In this document: positions 1 through 7,324 of the stretch, in pieces
How the letters are laid out: every line of letters begins with the position of its first letter
Position numbering within the stretch: position 1 is the stretch's first letter
From: Sphingomonas sp. PP-CE-3A-406
GTDB lineage: Bacteria > Pseudomonadota > Alphaproteobacteria > Sphingomonadales > Sphingomonadaceae
Reading direction: 5' to 3'
Assembly (NCBI RefSeq): GCF_003688625.1
Contig: NZ_RCWY01000002.1
Location: 248,001-312,000 of the forward strand
DNA length: 64,000 bases
Position numbers and translations under genes: made by a program
The notes under the pieces: generated by a model
What the model saw: the letters and a program-made list of their open reading frames with translations, nothing else
Database searches by the model: none
What the model was told of the DNA's origin: nothing

Positions 1-429
1 CACGTTCATGTACGCGCTGACGACGTTGGTGAAGAGATCCGCCTCGGTCCCGCGCAGCGTCGCGCGACCACCCTCGACGCGCGTCTTGGCTGCCGCGACC
101 GAATTGCGGACCTGACCGCCAAGATACAACGGGATCGATACGTTCGCGCGCGCCACCGCCTGCCGAGGGGGCGCGATGAAGCTGTTCTGCGCGGTGACGA
201 CGAACTCGGTATAGTCGCCGGTCGCGTTGACCGACGGCAGTCCGGTCGCGCGCGCGATCGGCACGTTCTCGTCGCTTGCGCGCAGCGCGGCGCGCTGACC
301 GGTGATCGTCGGGTTGGTGTTGTACGCCTTGACCAGCGCCTCGCGCAGCGTTTCGGCGCCAACCGGTGCAGCGCCGTAAACCAGCGCAACACCCAGAAAC
401 AAACGACGAATATGAGCGGTGCGCGGCAT
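1..429 (-). CDS. tolC: TolC family outer membrane efflux channel (N-terminal part, runs off window)
   Basis: The leftward frame from the ATG at 429 gives MPRTAHIRRLFLGVALVYG, a signal peptide ending near Ala-Glu, and then the start of a mature TolC protomer: 'TLREALVKAYNTNPTI' matches the first helix of the outer membrane efflux protein repeat, followed by ALRASDENVPIARATGLPSV. TolC trimers form the outer membrane and periplasmic tunnel for tripartite pumps and type I secretion. About 143 residues lie in the window and the rest is beyond the left edge. It starts 9 bp after the stop of the methyltransferase gene to its right, so the two are probably co-transcribed. The family is clear; the partner pump is not visible. 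Confidence 0.87.
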   Translation of the reverse strand, partial: MPRTAHIRRLFLGVALVYGAAPVGAETLREALVKAYNTNPTITGQRAALRASDENVPIARATGLPSVNATGDYTEFVVTAQNSFIAPPRQAVARANVSIPLYLGGQVRNSVAAAKTRVEGGRATLRGTEADLFTNVVSAYMNV

Positions 430-437
430 GGTCTGCC

Positions 438-1169
438 TCAGAACTTGAAGGATTTGGGCGTGTCGAAGCCGGGTAGCGTGATGCATTCTACGTCGACGAA
501 GGCCACCAGCGCGAAACCGCCGTCGGTCTTTCGTCCTGCCGCCAACCGGGTCAGCCCGCGCTCGGCGATCCCGGCGACGACACGGCCGCCCGGACGGACC
601 TGCGCGATCAGCGCCTCGGGCACCGATTCGACCGCGCCGTCGACGATCAGCACGTCATAGGGCGCCCCGGCAGCGCTGCCGTCCGTCATCGCCCCCTCGA
701 CGAGCTCGACGTTGCCGACCCCGGCCAGCGCCGTACGTGCGGTCGCGACCAAGCCCGGATCGCTCTCCACCGCGACCACCGAGGCGACGATCTCGGACAA
801 CACCGCAGCGGTGTAGCCGCTCGCCGCGCCGATCAGCAGCACGCGGTCGCTGGCCGTCAGATACGCTTCGGTCAGCAGCCGGCCGGTCGCCATCGGCAGG
901 TTGGCATAGCGACCGCCGCCGAGCGGGATCGCGGTGTCGCGGTACGCGATCGACCGGACGGCCTCGGGCATGAACGTCTCGCGCGGCACCCGCGCCATCG
1001 CCGCGACCACGCGCTGGTCGTTGACCGCGTTGGTGCGCAACTGGCTGGCGACCATCGCGTGGCGCATGCCGTCGAATGCCGATGCGGTGGGGCCGGTGTC
1101 TGCGCCGCCGATCGGGGGGGTGGCGGCCTGGCTTGCGAGGGGGGCGGTGTCGATGCTCATCGTCGTCAT
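438..1169 (-). CDS. Protein-L-isoaspartate O-methyltransferase-like protein (degenerate motifs)
   Basis: This 243-residue protein has the Pcm fold order: an N-terminal helical part (MVASQLRTNAVNDQRVVAAM, VPRETFMP) and a SAM-binding Rossmann domain with motif I VLLIGAASGYTAAVL and the acidic strand end VVAVESD. Pcm normally methylates isoaspartyl residues so that damaged proteins can be repaired. Two signatures differ from canonical Pcm: motif I usually reads EIGTGSGYQAA, and the substrate loop usually reads TISQPYIVA, but here the region is RYANLPMATGRLL. The substrate may therefore differ. The start at 1169 is supported by AGGAT six bases upstream. It lies just before tolC on the same strand. 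Confidence 0.78.
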   Translation of the reverse strand: MTTMSIDTAPLASQAATPPIGGADTGPTASAFDGMRHAMVASQLRTNAVNDQRVVAAMARVPRETFMPEAVRSIAYRDTAIPLGGGRYANLPMATGRLLTEAYLTASDRVLLIGAASGYTAAVLSEIVASVVAVESDPGLVATARTALAGVGNVELVEGAMTDGSAAGAPYDVLIVDGAVESVPEALIAQVRPGGRVVAGIAERGLTRLAAGRKTDGGFALVAFVDVECITLPGFDTPKSFKF

Positions 1170-1645
1170 GGCTTATCCTGTCGCACAGCTGTTTTACATG
1201 TGCAATACACTAGTTGTCGTGATGACCTGATATCGCGCGCCCCGCGCTACGCCAAGCGCGCGTTTGGTTCAAAACAGGCGGAAGCCCCCGCACGACGCGA
1301 CGAAGTGCGGAAGATGACCAATGCTGGGAGGGTGACGCCCCGCCCGCCCGTGTGACACCGAGATGCCGCGGGCGGGACGTCGAGGGCGCATGCGGAAGTC
1401 CACGGCAACACCTCTGCGGCTCCTCTAGCAAGCAAACCGACCGTCGTCCCGCGCAAATCGCCCTCGCGCGCTGCGGCTCACCGCATCCACTGCCCTGCGA
1501 CCGTCGCGACCAGACCGCGCATCGAGCAACGGCCGGTCTGCTTGCACGCCCCTGCCACGCCGATCCCGACAATTCGACGCGATCCGCAAACTCCCGGTTG
1601 ACCCGCCGCGCAAAACGAAGCATTTGCGCCGCCTTCACGCATCGG
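1170..1645. other. Intergenic stretch, no supported gene
   Basis: These 476 bases separate the methyltransferase from tRNA-Cys. Open frames exist on both strands, but they overlap one another, have arginine- and alanine-rich compositions typical of antisense frames in high-GC DNA, and resemble no family. An AT-richer patch around 1180-1230 probably holds the promoter of the leftward methyltransferase-tolC unit. Nothing else can be supported. Confidence 0.5.
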
Positions 1646-1719
1646 GGCCCGATGGCGGAGTGGTGACGTAGAGGACTGCAAATCCTCGCACCCGGGTTCG
1701 ATTCCCGGTCGGGCCTCCA
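1646..1719 (+). tRNA. tRNA-Cys (GCA)
   Basis: The 74-nt cloverleaf has acceptor stem GGCCCGA pairing with TCGGGCC, D-arm GCGGAGTGGTGACGTAGAGG, an anticodon loop with GCA (ACTGCAAAT), T-arm GGGTTCGATTCCC and an encoded CCA end. The anticodon GCA reads cysteine codons. It stands alone, and the composition of the DNA changes immediately downstream. Confidence 0.97.
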
Positions 1720-1800
1720 AATTGTCTAACCTTGATTTTCAGTTACTTAGCGCTGGCTAACTAGTTCTAATCGCGAATTTCGTCGACTGCTGGTCGGCTG

Positions 1801-1833
1801 GAATGTCTGAAATGGAGAGGAAAGCGGACGTTA
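1801..1833. repeat. Degenerate GCGGACGTT-type intergenic repeat, copy 1
   Basis: The sequence has the pattern GAATGTCTG - AATGG - AGAGGAAAGCGGACGTT. The same arrangement (GGAATGG..GAGGA.AGCGGAC) recurs at 2082-2125 and, more degenerate, at 2834-2888. In my experience this GCGGACATT-type repeat is common in sphingomonad non-core DNA. The copies are imperfect and no mobility gene accompanies them. Confidence 0.5.
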
Positions 1834-2037
1834 GGCCGCCAGGCGAACGATGATGCTGCCTATCCCGAAATAAAGAGCCAAGACGCCGACCATAACGGCA
1901 ATCCCAGATAGGCCTGACTTAACCGTGCTAGGGAACCAGCGTCCGCCTTGTTCCAGAAGCCGCTGTTGAACGACGGCATTGATCGCGGCAGCCGAGAAGA
2001 CTGCGACACAAACGATGAGGATTGTTACGGCCAGCAT
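1831..2037 (-). CDS. Small two-helix membrane protein, unknown function
   Basis: The 68-residue product begins MLAVTILIVCVAVFSAAAIN and has two hydrophobic segments (residues about 2-20 and 45-65) joined by a polar linker containing QQRLLEQGGRWFPSTVKSG. The frame can be extended upstream to 2190, but that part is arginine-rich and falls in the repeat at 2082-2125, so the internal ATG at 2037 is preferred. I do not recognise the family. It lies in the islet after tRNA-Cys. The balanced amino acid composition and clean membrane segments favour a real gene. Confidence 0.55.
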   Translation of the reverse strand: MLAVTILIVCVAVFSAAAINAVVQQRLLEQGGRWFPSTVKSGLSGIAVMVGVLALYFGIGSIIVRLAA

Positions 2038-2081
2038 CGGGTTAGACTGCCACCGCCCCCCGCCTCGCGCAACGTCCGCTT

Positions 2082-2125
2082 GTGGGCGAAAGCGGACGGC
2101 CGGAATGGGGAGGATAGCGGACATA
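2082..2125. repeat. Degenerate GCGGAC-type intergenic repeat, copy 2
   Basis: The sequence TGTGGGCGAAAGCGGAC is followed by GGCCGGAATGGGGAGGATAGCGGACAT, giving two GCGGAC units in tandem, the second with the GGAATGG spacer seen in copy 1. It lies between the small membrane protein gene and the unknown gene at 2173. Confidence 0.5.
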
Positions 2126-2172
2126 ACTACCTTCGGCCATAACGCACCCTTAGTTTGGGGTGCGGCCAAGCC

Positions 2173-2574
2173 ATGGAAGAGACGTATCAACGCCTTCGCG
2201 CGGGATGGGACGCGGGCGATCGCGATCGAGGATCAGCCCTGCATCTGCTATTCCTGACTTGGTGGCATTGGGCGGAGCCCGATTTTCTTACCGGACTCTC
2301 TCATGATCCGGCCGCTCCCAAACTATGGCGAGATGTGTTCGACCACTTCGGGGGTGAAGCCTCATCGGACGCGGAGTTCCTGTTTGTGGGAGCTATCATG
2401 GTCGCGATAACACCGTGGATCTTCGAAGATGACGCCGTTTCGAAAAATCTTGCCAAAGCGATGGAGACACGATCACTGGTTCTGCAACCAACTGGCTTTC
2501 ACGCAGAGGCATTCGAAGGTCGAGGCGACTACGGCGAGTACTTTGCCCGCCAAGCCCGCACGCCCCGGCCATAA
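2173..2574 (+). CDS. Hypothetical protein, 133 residues
   Basis: The product starts MEETYQRLRAGWDAGDRDRG and is a soluble, mostly helical protein rich in Trp and acidic residues (LHLLFLTWWHWAEPDFLTGL, LWRDVFDHFGG, FLFVGAIMVAITPWIF). No signal peptide or clear membrane span is present. The track start at 2155 would add six residues; the ATG at 2173 is preferred. I do not recognise the family. The organised pattern of hydrophobic and charged residues and the GC content, lower than that of the core genes, suggest a real accessory gene in the tRNA-Cys islet. Confidence 0.6.
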   Translation: MEETYQRLRAGWDAGDRDRGSALHLLFLTWWHWAEPDFLTGLSHDPAAPKLWRDVFDHFGGEASSDAEFLFVGAIMVAITPWIFEDDAVSKNLAKAMETRSLVLQPTGFHAEAFEGRGDYGEYFARQARTPRP

Positions 2575-2608
2575 GTATGGAACGACCGGGTGTGGGCGAA
2601 AGCGCACA

Positions 2609-2797
2609 TTACCAGATCGGTGCATTCAAATCGTCTCCGGCCTCATATCTCAACGTGCTAATCCGTTTGAACGCGGCTTCCCAAGCTCGTGTTTGCGCAC
2701 GATCGCCATCGTCACGGGCCTTTTTGAGTTGCTCCGCCGCATCCCTGTGCCGCGCTCGTAGAGTAGGGATTAGGTCGCTTCTTTCCGTAGAGGCCAT
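2609..2797 (-). CDS. Small hypothetical protein, possibly coiled coil
   Basis: A 62-residue, highly charged, probably helical protein (ARHRDAAEQLKKARDDGD, AQTRAWEAAFKRI) with heptad-like spacing of hydrophobic residues. It has no membrane segment and no recognised family. It sits between degenerate repeats in the islet after tRNA-Cys, on the strand opposite to its neighbours. The composition looks protein-like, but the shortness makes the call tentative. Confidence 0.4.
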   Translation of the reverse strand: MASTERSDLIPTLRARHRDAAEQLKKARDDGDRAQTRAWEAAFKRISTLRYEAGDDLNAPIW

Positions 2798-3152
2798 TCG
2801 AGCATCATCGAACGTCTCTCGAATGTCTGCAAGTGGGCGTTCCTTAAGCGGAATGGCCGGTGTGGGAAGTAAGCGGAAGGGCCGCTTTCGAACACGTCAG
2901 CGGCGATCGCTGCCACTGCGCGGCGGGGCCGCCTTTCTCGCAGTGCTGATCGATCACCCTTACTGGCTGCCACAGCCTTGGACCTTCGGCTCATGCAGGA
3001 TTGGCGAGGCCAGTCGAAACGGTTGGGCTTCGCGATAAAGTACCGATTCGGCCAGATGCGGCCGGGGTAGTTGCCCTGTAGAAGCCTGCTCCGTGCTCTG
3101 CTCGCCGCCGGGGCCATTTTCTCCCGCGGCGACCGAACGAGGTGCTCCCGAC
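2798..3152. other. Gene-poor stretch upstream of kdgT with one repeat
   Basis: These 355 bases hold a degenerate GCGGAC/GCGGAA repeat near 2834-2888 (GTGGGCGTTCCTTAAGCGGA, then GGCCGGTGTGGGAAGTAAGCGGA). Beyond it there are only short frames in both directions with no recognisable product. It may contain eroded gene remnants, but none could be identified. Confidence 0.45.
2834..2888. repeat. Degenerate GCGGAC-type intergenic repeat, copy 3
   Basis: Two GTGGG...AAGCGGAA units flank the spacer GGAATGGCCGGTGTGGGAAG, which resembles copies 1 and 2 with substitutions, and are followed by GGGCCGCTTTCG, an inverted partner of AAGCGGAAGGGCC. It is the most decayed copy in the islet. Confidence 0.45.
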
Positions 3153-3236
3153 ATGACCAGCATTCTCAAGAAATTCGACGCTTACGACCGTCGGAAGATC
3201 GAGCTAGGCAAGGCTACGGTGGCAGTGCCCCGATGA
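3153..3236 (+). CDS. 27-residue leader-like ORF translationally coupled to kdgT
   Basis: The ATG at 3153 follows GAGGTG at an 8-base spacing and opens a frame encoding [20 protein letters not shown] plus seven more residues. Its TGA at 3234 overlaps the kdgT ATG (ATGA). kdgT itself has only a weak ribosome binding site, so translation of this ORF could carry ribosomes into kdgT. It could instead be the remnant of a larger upstream gene. No family is recognised. Confidence 0.4.
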   Translation: MTSILKKFDAYDRRKIELGKATVAVPR

Positions 3237-4231
3237 ATATCAAGGACTGCGTCGACCGCATTCCAGGTGGCATGATGATAGTGCCACTGTTCATTGGCGC
3301 GTTGTGCCGAACGCTTGCGCCAGGCGCGCCGACGTATTTCAGCGGCTTTACCCAGGGGCTCATGACCGGGATCATCCCCATCCTTGCGATCTGGTTCTTT
3401 TGCATCGGCGCGTCCGTCCATCTCAGCACGACCACGACAGTGCTCCGCAAATCCGGTTCTCTGCTGCTGACCAAGCTTCTTACGGCTTGGGTGATCGTCG
3501 CCATCGCGTCCCGGTACATTCCACCGGACGGTGTTCAGACAGGCTTTTTTGCGGGCATGTCGCTTCTCGCCCTCGTGTGCGCGGTCGATATGACCAATGG
3601 TGGGCTGTACGCATCGCTGATGCAAAGTTTCGGAAGCAGCGAGGAATCCGGGGCTTTCGTCCTGCTCTCGATCGAGTCCGGTCCGCTGATGAGCATGCTC
3701 ATACTCGGCGCAACGGGAGTAGCGCATTTCAAAGTGGCGGTGTTTATCGGCGCCGTATTGCCATTTGTGGTGGGCTTTGCTCTCGGGAACCTCGATCCGA
3801 AGTTACGCGATTTCTTTTCGCCGGGATGCAAGATCTTGATCCCCTTCTTCGCGTTTGCGCTCGGCAATACCATCGATCTGCATACGCTCATGTCACCACT
3901 GGCTGCGCTTGGTATCGTTTTCGCGCTTTTCGTAATCGTCGCGACCGGCGTGCCGCTGATCGTTGCGGACATCCTGGTCGGCGGAGGCACCGGTACTGCT
4001 GGCATCGCCGCATCGTCGACTGCCGGCGCCGCAGTAGCCAATCCTCTGGCAATCGCAGCCGTCGCACCGGAATTCATGCCGGTCGCGAAAGATGCCACGA
4101 CGTTGGTCGCTATCTGCGTGATCATGACATCGATCATAGTGCCGATCATTACCGGGCTTTGGCACAAGCGGTTCGGCCAGGGCAGCAACGCCGCAAAGGG
4201 CGTCCAACATTCTCTAGGTCTTCTTCCCTAG
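3233..4231 (+). CDS. kdgT: 2-keto-3-deoxygluconate permease
   Basis: This 332-residue membrane protein belongs to the KdgT family (about 327 residues in E. coli). It has the family N-terminus [36 protein letters not shown] near residues 116-131, [15 protein letters not shown] and the glycine-rich [18 protein letters not shown], with about ten hydrophobic spans. KdgT carries 2-keto-3-deoxygluconate, the product of pectin or alginate lyase pathways, across the inner membrane with protons. No kdgK, kdgA or lyase gene is nearby. The start was chosen over the upstream extension because similarity begins exactly at MNIKD. It is the last gene of the tRNA-Cys islet. Confidence 0.92.
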   Translation: MNIKDCVDRIPGGMMIVPLFIGALCRTLAPGAPTYFSGFTQGLMTGIIPILAIWFFCIGASVHLSTTTTVLRKSGSLLLTKLLTAWVIVAIASRYIPPDGVQTGFFAGMSLLALVCAVDMTNGGLYASLMQSFGSSEESGAFVLLSIESGPLMSMLILGATGVAHFKVAVFIGAVLPFVVGFALGNLDPKLRDFFSPGCKILIPFFAFALGNTIDLHTLMSPLAALGIVFALFVIVATGVPLIVADILVGGGTGTAGIAASSTAGAAVANPLAIAAVAPEFMPVAKDATTLVAICVIMTSIIVPIITGLWHKRFGQGSNAAKGVQHSLGLLP

Positions 4232-4330
4232 ACGTCCCCTGGGTCGGTCGGACGCCATACGACGGCAGTGACGTTTGCCCGGCGGTTGCAGCCCGTTCGC
4301 CGATGCGGCTGACCGTACCGGACTGCCGAG

Positions 4331-4753
4331 TCAGATCAGCGCGTCGAGCAGGCCGATCAGCGGACGGTCCGCGGGGGGCATCGCCAGCGCGTGCATCTCG
4401 ACCGGCCTGACCCAGCGCAACGCGGTCGCCTCGAGCGCACGCGGGACACCGCTCCATTTGCGGGTGACGTACAGCAGCAACAGCAGGTGGCGATCGCCCA
4501 GCGGCGCACTGGCGAACGTCGCCGGGGCCAGGCAGGCGTGCGGGACCGCGATCCCGAGTTCCTCCTCGAGTTCGCGAATCAAGGCGGCTTCGGGCGTCTC
4601 CCCCGGTTCGACCTTGCCGCCGGGGAATTCCCAGAGGCCGGCGAGCGACTTTCCCTCGGGCCGTTGCTGGAGCAGCACCCGCCCCTCAAAATCGACCAGC
4701 GCCGCGGCCACCACGGGTAACAATCGCACGGGAACACTGTCGTCGTTGGTCAT
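4331..4753 (-). CDS. mutT: MutT-type Nudix hydrolase (8-oxo-dGTP diphosphatase)
   Basis: The 140-residue protein carries a complete Nudix box, GGKVEPGETPEAALIRELEEELGI at about residues 44-67, matching GX5EX7REUXEEXGU. The N-terminal PVVAAALVDFEGRVLLQQRP and the preceding LAGLWEFPGGK are typical of MutT enzymes, which hydrolyse oxidised dGTP to the monophosphate and so prevent A:T to C:G mutations. The length fits the family. It is transcribed leftward, divergent from the Flp pilin gene at 4785. The Nudix fold is certain; the precise substrate is inferred from the WEFPGGK context. Confidence 0.9.
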   Translation of the reverse strand: MTNDDSVPVRLLPVVAAALVDFEGRVLLQQRPEGKSLAGLWEFPGGKVEPGETPEAALIRELEEELGIAVPHACLAPATFASAPLGDRHLLLLLYVTRKWSGVPRALEATALRWVRPVEMHALAMPPADRPLIGLLDALI

Positions 4754-4784
4754 TCTTTAATCTCCTGCACCTACACGTGCGAGC

Positions 4785-4988
4785 ATGCGTTTCCTGTCGT
4801 CCAGATCGAACCGGGTGCCCCGCACCGTCGTTAGCATCGTCCGCGATTCACGCGGTGCGACGGCGATCGAATATGGCCTGATCCTCGGTCTCGTGGTGAT
4901 CGCGATGATCGTCGGGCTGTCCGCCATGGCGGGCTCGACGATCGGCATGTGGAACACCGTCGACGCCAAGGTTTCGCAGGCGCGCTGA
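4785..4988 (+). CDS. flp: Flp family type IVb pilin
   Basis: A 67-residue prepilin with a basic leader ending in Gly, then ATAIEYGLILGLVVIAMIVG, the N-terminal helix of Flp pilins. The predicted TadV-type prepilin peptidase cleavage is between Gly and Ala in RG/ATAIEYG, and the conserved Glu5 of the mature pilin is present. Flp pilins assemble into tight-adherence (Tad) pili. A second pilin gene follows at 5149, but no tad/cpa assembly genes are in the window. The leader, about 24 residues, is longer than usual and no strong ribosome binding site is visible, so the start is uncertain. Confidence 0.85.
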   Translation: MRFLSSRSNRVPRTVVSIVRDSRGATAIEYGLILGLVVIAMIVGLSAMAGSTIGMWNTVDAKVSQAR

Positions 4989-5048
4989 CCCGCGGGGCGC
5001 CATCGCGGCCCCCCTGTATCGGCACCGCCAAAACTATCGATCGCGGCC

Positions 5049-5063
5049 TTAAACCTTTCTCAA
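5049..5063. promoter_or_regulatory. Candidate CtrA site upstream of the second Flp pilin
   Basis: TTAA-ACCTTTC-TCAA at 5049-5063 has one mismatch to the CtrA consensus TTAA-N7-TTAA. It lies 85 bases before the ATG at 5149. In Caulobacter the orthologous Flp pilin gene pilA is activated by CtrA. Whether CtrA acts here is inferred. Confidence 0.4.
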
Positions 5064-5148
5064 CCAGACACTTGTATCTGTCGATGCGCTGTTCCGGTCC
5101 ATCCGGCCAGCCGGGTGACACTGAAGCAATCCAACAATGGAGACCGGA

Positions 5149-5322
5149 ATGAAGACGATCCGCAAGTTTTTCAAGAACTCCAAGGGCGCAACCGCAATTG
5201 AGTACGGCCTGATCGCCGCGCTGATCGCCGTCGCCGCCATCGCCGCGATGCAGGGCCTGGGCAACAGCCTGAACAAGACGTTCAACAACGTTTCGACCAA
5301 GCTGAACACCTCGACCACGTAA
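5149..5322 (+). CDS. flp: Flp family type IVb pilin (second copy)
   Basis: A 57-residue prepilin MKTIRKFFKNSKGATAIEYG with a short basic leader, cleavage site KG/ATAIEYG, mature Glu5 and one long hydrophobic helix, ending in a Ser/Thr/Asn-rich tail. This is the canonical form of the alphaproteobacterial major Tad pilin, and the copy at 4785 is a divergent paralogue. The ATG at 5149 is preferred over an in-frame ATG 12 bases earlier because GGAGA precedes it at the right distance. A strong terminator follows at 5344, so the gene forms its own transcription unit. Confidence 0.93.
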   Translation: MKTIRKFFKNSKGATAIEYGLIAALIAVAAIAAMQGLGNSLNKTFNNVSTKLNTSTT

Positions 5323-5343
5323 TCGAGTTACCAGTAGCGTACG

Positions 5344-5381
5344 AAAAAGGGCGGCGAAACTTCGGTTTCGCCGCCCTTTTT
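5344..5381 (+). terminator. Rho-independent terminator after the Flp pilin gene
   Basis: GGGCGGCGAAAC pairs perfectly with GTTTCGCCGCCC around a TTCG tetraloop. It is preceded by five A and followed by five T, so it can work in both directions. It lies 22 bases after the pilin stop and also faces the leftward accA gene ending at 5424. Confidence 0.95.
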
Positions 5382-5423
5382 CGTTGCGCTGTTCGGCGAA
5401 ATGCCGCCGGGCGAGCGACCGCG

Positions 5424-6371
5424 TCAGAGGCGGCCCATCTTGAGGAATTTCGCCTGGCGATCCTTGCGCAGGTCGGCGGGATCGAGCGGCGCCAGCTCGG
5501 CAAGCGCGGACGACACCGCGTTGCCGAGCGACTCGATCGCCACCACCGAGTCGCGGTGCGCGCCACCGAGCGGTTCTGCGACGATCTCGTCGATCACGCC
5601 GAACGCCTTGAGGTCCTGTGCGGTGATCCGCATCGCTTCGGCGGCCTCGGGGGCCTTGTCGGAGGTGCGCCACAGGATCGACGCGCAGCCTTCGGGGCTG
5701 ATCACCGAATAGACCGCATGCTCGAACATCAGCACGCGGTTGCCCGCCGCCAATGCGACCGCACCACCCGAACCGCCCTCGCCGACGATCACCGCGACGA
5801 TCGGCACGCCGGCGTTGAGGCACGCTTCGGTCGAGCGGGCGATCGCCTCGGCCTGGCCGCGCTCTTCGGCCTGGATACCGGGGAACGCGCCCGAGGTGTC
5901 GACCAGCGTGACGATCGGCAGGCCGAATCGGTTGGCGAGTTCGACCAGACGGATCGCTTTCCGGTAGCCCTCGGGCTTGCCCATGCCGAAATTGTGGCGG
6001 AGCCGGCTGGCGGTGTCGTCGCCCTTCTCGTGGCCGAGCACCATGATCTTGCGGCCCCGGAACGTCGCGAAGCCGCCGATGATCGCCTGGTCGTCGCCGA
6101 ACGCGCGATCGCCCGCGAGCGGCACAAACTCGTCGAACAGTGCGGCGACGTAATCCTTGAAGTGCGGGCGCTCGGGATGGCGCGCGACCTGCGTCTTCTG
6201 CCACGGCGTCAGCCGCGCGAAGGTGTCCTTCAGCAGCTTGTCGGACTTGGCTTGCAGACGGGCGATATCGACCGACAGGTCGACGCTGCCTTCGGCGGCG
6301 GTGTCGCGGAGTTCGTCGATCCGGCCCTGGAGTTCGGCGATCGGTTTCTCGAAGTCGAGGAAGCTAGGCAT
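5424..6371 (-). CDS. accA: Acetyl-CoA carboxylase carboxyltransferase subunit alpha
   Basis: The 315-residue protein matches AccA over its full length (E. coli 319): [20 protein letters not shown] at the N-terminus, [46 protein letters not shown] and [17 protein letters not shown] with the oxyanion glycines. With AccD it forms the transferase that carboxylates acetyl-CoA in the first step of fatty acid synthesis. The accD gene is in the same window at 53556, far from accA, as is common in proteobacteria. It is transcribed leftward, downstream of xerD with a 50-base gap. Confidence 0.97.
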   Translation of the reverse strand: MPSFLDFEKPIAELQGRIDELRDTAAEGSVDLSVDIARLQAKSDKLLKDTFARLTPWQKTQVARHPERPHFKDYVAALFDEFVPLAGDRAFGDDQAIIGGFATFRGRKIMVLGHEKGDDTASRLRHNFGMGKPEGYRKAIRLVELANRFGLPIVTLVDTSGAFPGIQAEERGQAEAIARSTEACLNAGVPIVAVIVGEGGSGGAVALAAGNRVLMFEHAVYSVISPEGCASILWRTSDKAPEAAEAMRITAQDLKAFGVIDEIVAEPLGGAHRDSVVAIESLGNAVSSALAELAPLDPADLRKDRQAKFLKMGRL

Positions 6372-6424
6372 GTGCGGCGGTTACGGCGCGGCGCCGTCCG
6401 CGTCAACGCGCCGCCCCGTTCGCG

Positions 6425-7324
6425 TCAGCGCGGGGGCAGATCCGCGAGGGGGTGATGCGTGTTGACGAGCTCGACGAGGCGGCTCGAATCGACGTGCGTG
6501 TAGATCTCGGTCGTCGCGATATCGGCATGACCGAGCATCGATTGCAGCGCGCGCAGGTCGGCACCGCCAGCGAGCAGGTGCGTCGCGAACGCATGGCGCA
6601 GGACATGGGGGCTGACGCGGTCGGGCGGGATGCCAGCTTCGGCGGCGAGCGCCTTGACGATCTGGTACAGCCGGATGCGCGAGAGGTGCCCCTTGCCCGA
6701 CGGGAACAGCCAGGCGCGATCGGTCGCGACATACGTCCGCCACAGCGCGACGGCGGCGCGCGCACGGTCGGAGATCGGCACCAGCCGCTCGCGCCCGCCC
6801 TTGCCACGCAGGATCAGGAACGGGCGATCGGGATGCACCGCGTTGCGCGGCAGGCTGACCAGTTCGGTCGCGCGCAGTCCGGAGCCGTAGAGGAGTTCGA
6901 ACAGCGCGGACAGGCGCAGGTCGTTGGGATCGAGCGGATCGCGCGCTGCCCGTTCGGCGATCGCCGCGAACAGCCGGTCGACATCGGCGTGACTCAATAT
7001 CCTGGGCAACGCGCGGACGGTGCCGGGCCGAGGAAGCGCGTTGCCGGGATCGTCGGGACGGTGTCCCTCATCGGCAAGGAACGCGAAAAAACGCCGGAGC
7101 GATGCCGATTTTCGTCCGACGGTCGCGTTCGACAGCGCGGACCATTCACCCGCGAGCGTCGCCAGCGCATCCGCATTCGCCTCGACCAGCCCGCCTTCGA
7201 GTGCCTGCGACGCGAGCGACAGGTCGCTGCGATACGCCGCGACGGTGTTCGCTGCCGCGCCGGCCTCCGCCGTCATCATTTCCAGGAAGCGATCGATCAG
7301 CGCGCGATCCCGACCGTGCGTCAC
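6425..7324 (-). CDS. xerD: Tyrosine recombinase XerD
   Basis: A 299-residue recombinase with an N-terminal SAM-like core-binding domain (about 1-95) and a catalytic domain containing Arg151 (GSGLRATEL), Lys175, His240 and Arg243 (HVLRHAFATHLL), His266 (LGHADIATTEIYTH) and nucleophile Tyr275. XerD with XerC resolves chromosome dimers at dif during division. The GTG start at 7324 overlaps the stop of the upstream gene (GTGA), implying coupled translation. The longer open frame upstream is a shadow of that gene. XerC and dif are not in the window; XerD rather than XerC is chosen by overall resemblance. Confidence 0.9.
   Translation of the reverse strand: MTHGRDRALIDRFLEMMTAEAGAAANTVAAYRSDLSLASQALEGGLVEANADALATLAGEWSALSNATVGRKSASLRRFFAFLADEGHRPDDPGNALPRPGTVRALPRILSHADVDRLFAAIAERAARDPLDPNDLRLSALFELLYGSGLRATELVSLPRNAVHPDRPFLILRGKGGRERLVPISDRARAAVALWRTYVATDRAWLFPSGKGHLSRIRLYQIVKALAAEAGIPPDRVSPHVLRHAFATHLLAGGADLRALQSMLGHADIATTEIYTHVDSSRLVELVNTHHPLADLPPR

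Noticed and set aside
1210..1638. 142-codon leftward frame and overlapping frames between the methyltransferase and tRNA-Cys
   Set aside because: Several frames overlap on both strands, all rich in Arg, Ala and Ser, with no recognisable family or start signal.
1646..1719. tRNA-Cys as an integration site (attB) of a genomic island
   Set aside because: No integrase and no second copy of the tRNA 3' end was found in the window, so only a compositional islet can be claimed.
4831..6204. 457-codon leftward frame across the Flp pilins and accA
   Set aside because: It crosses the strong terminator at 5344 and shadows accA and the pilins, which have clear family motifs.
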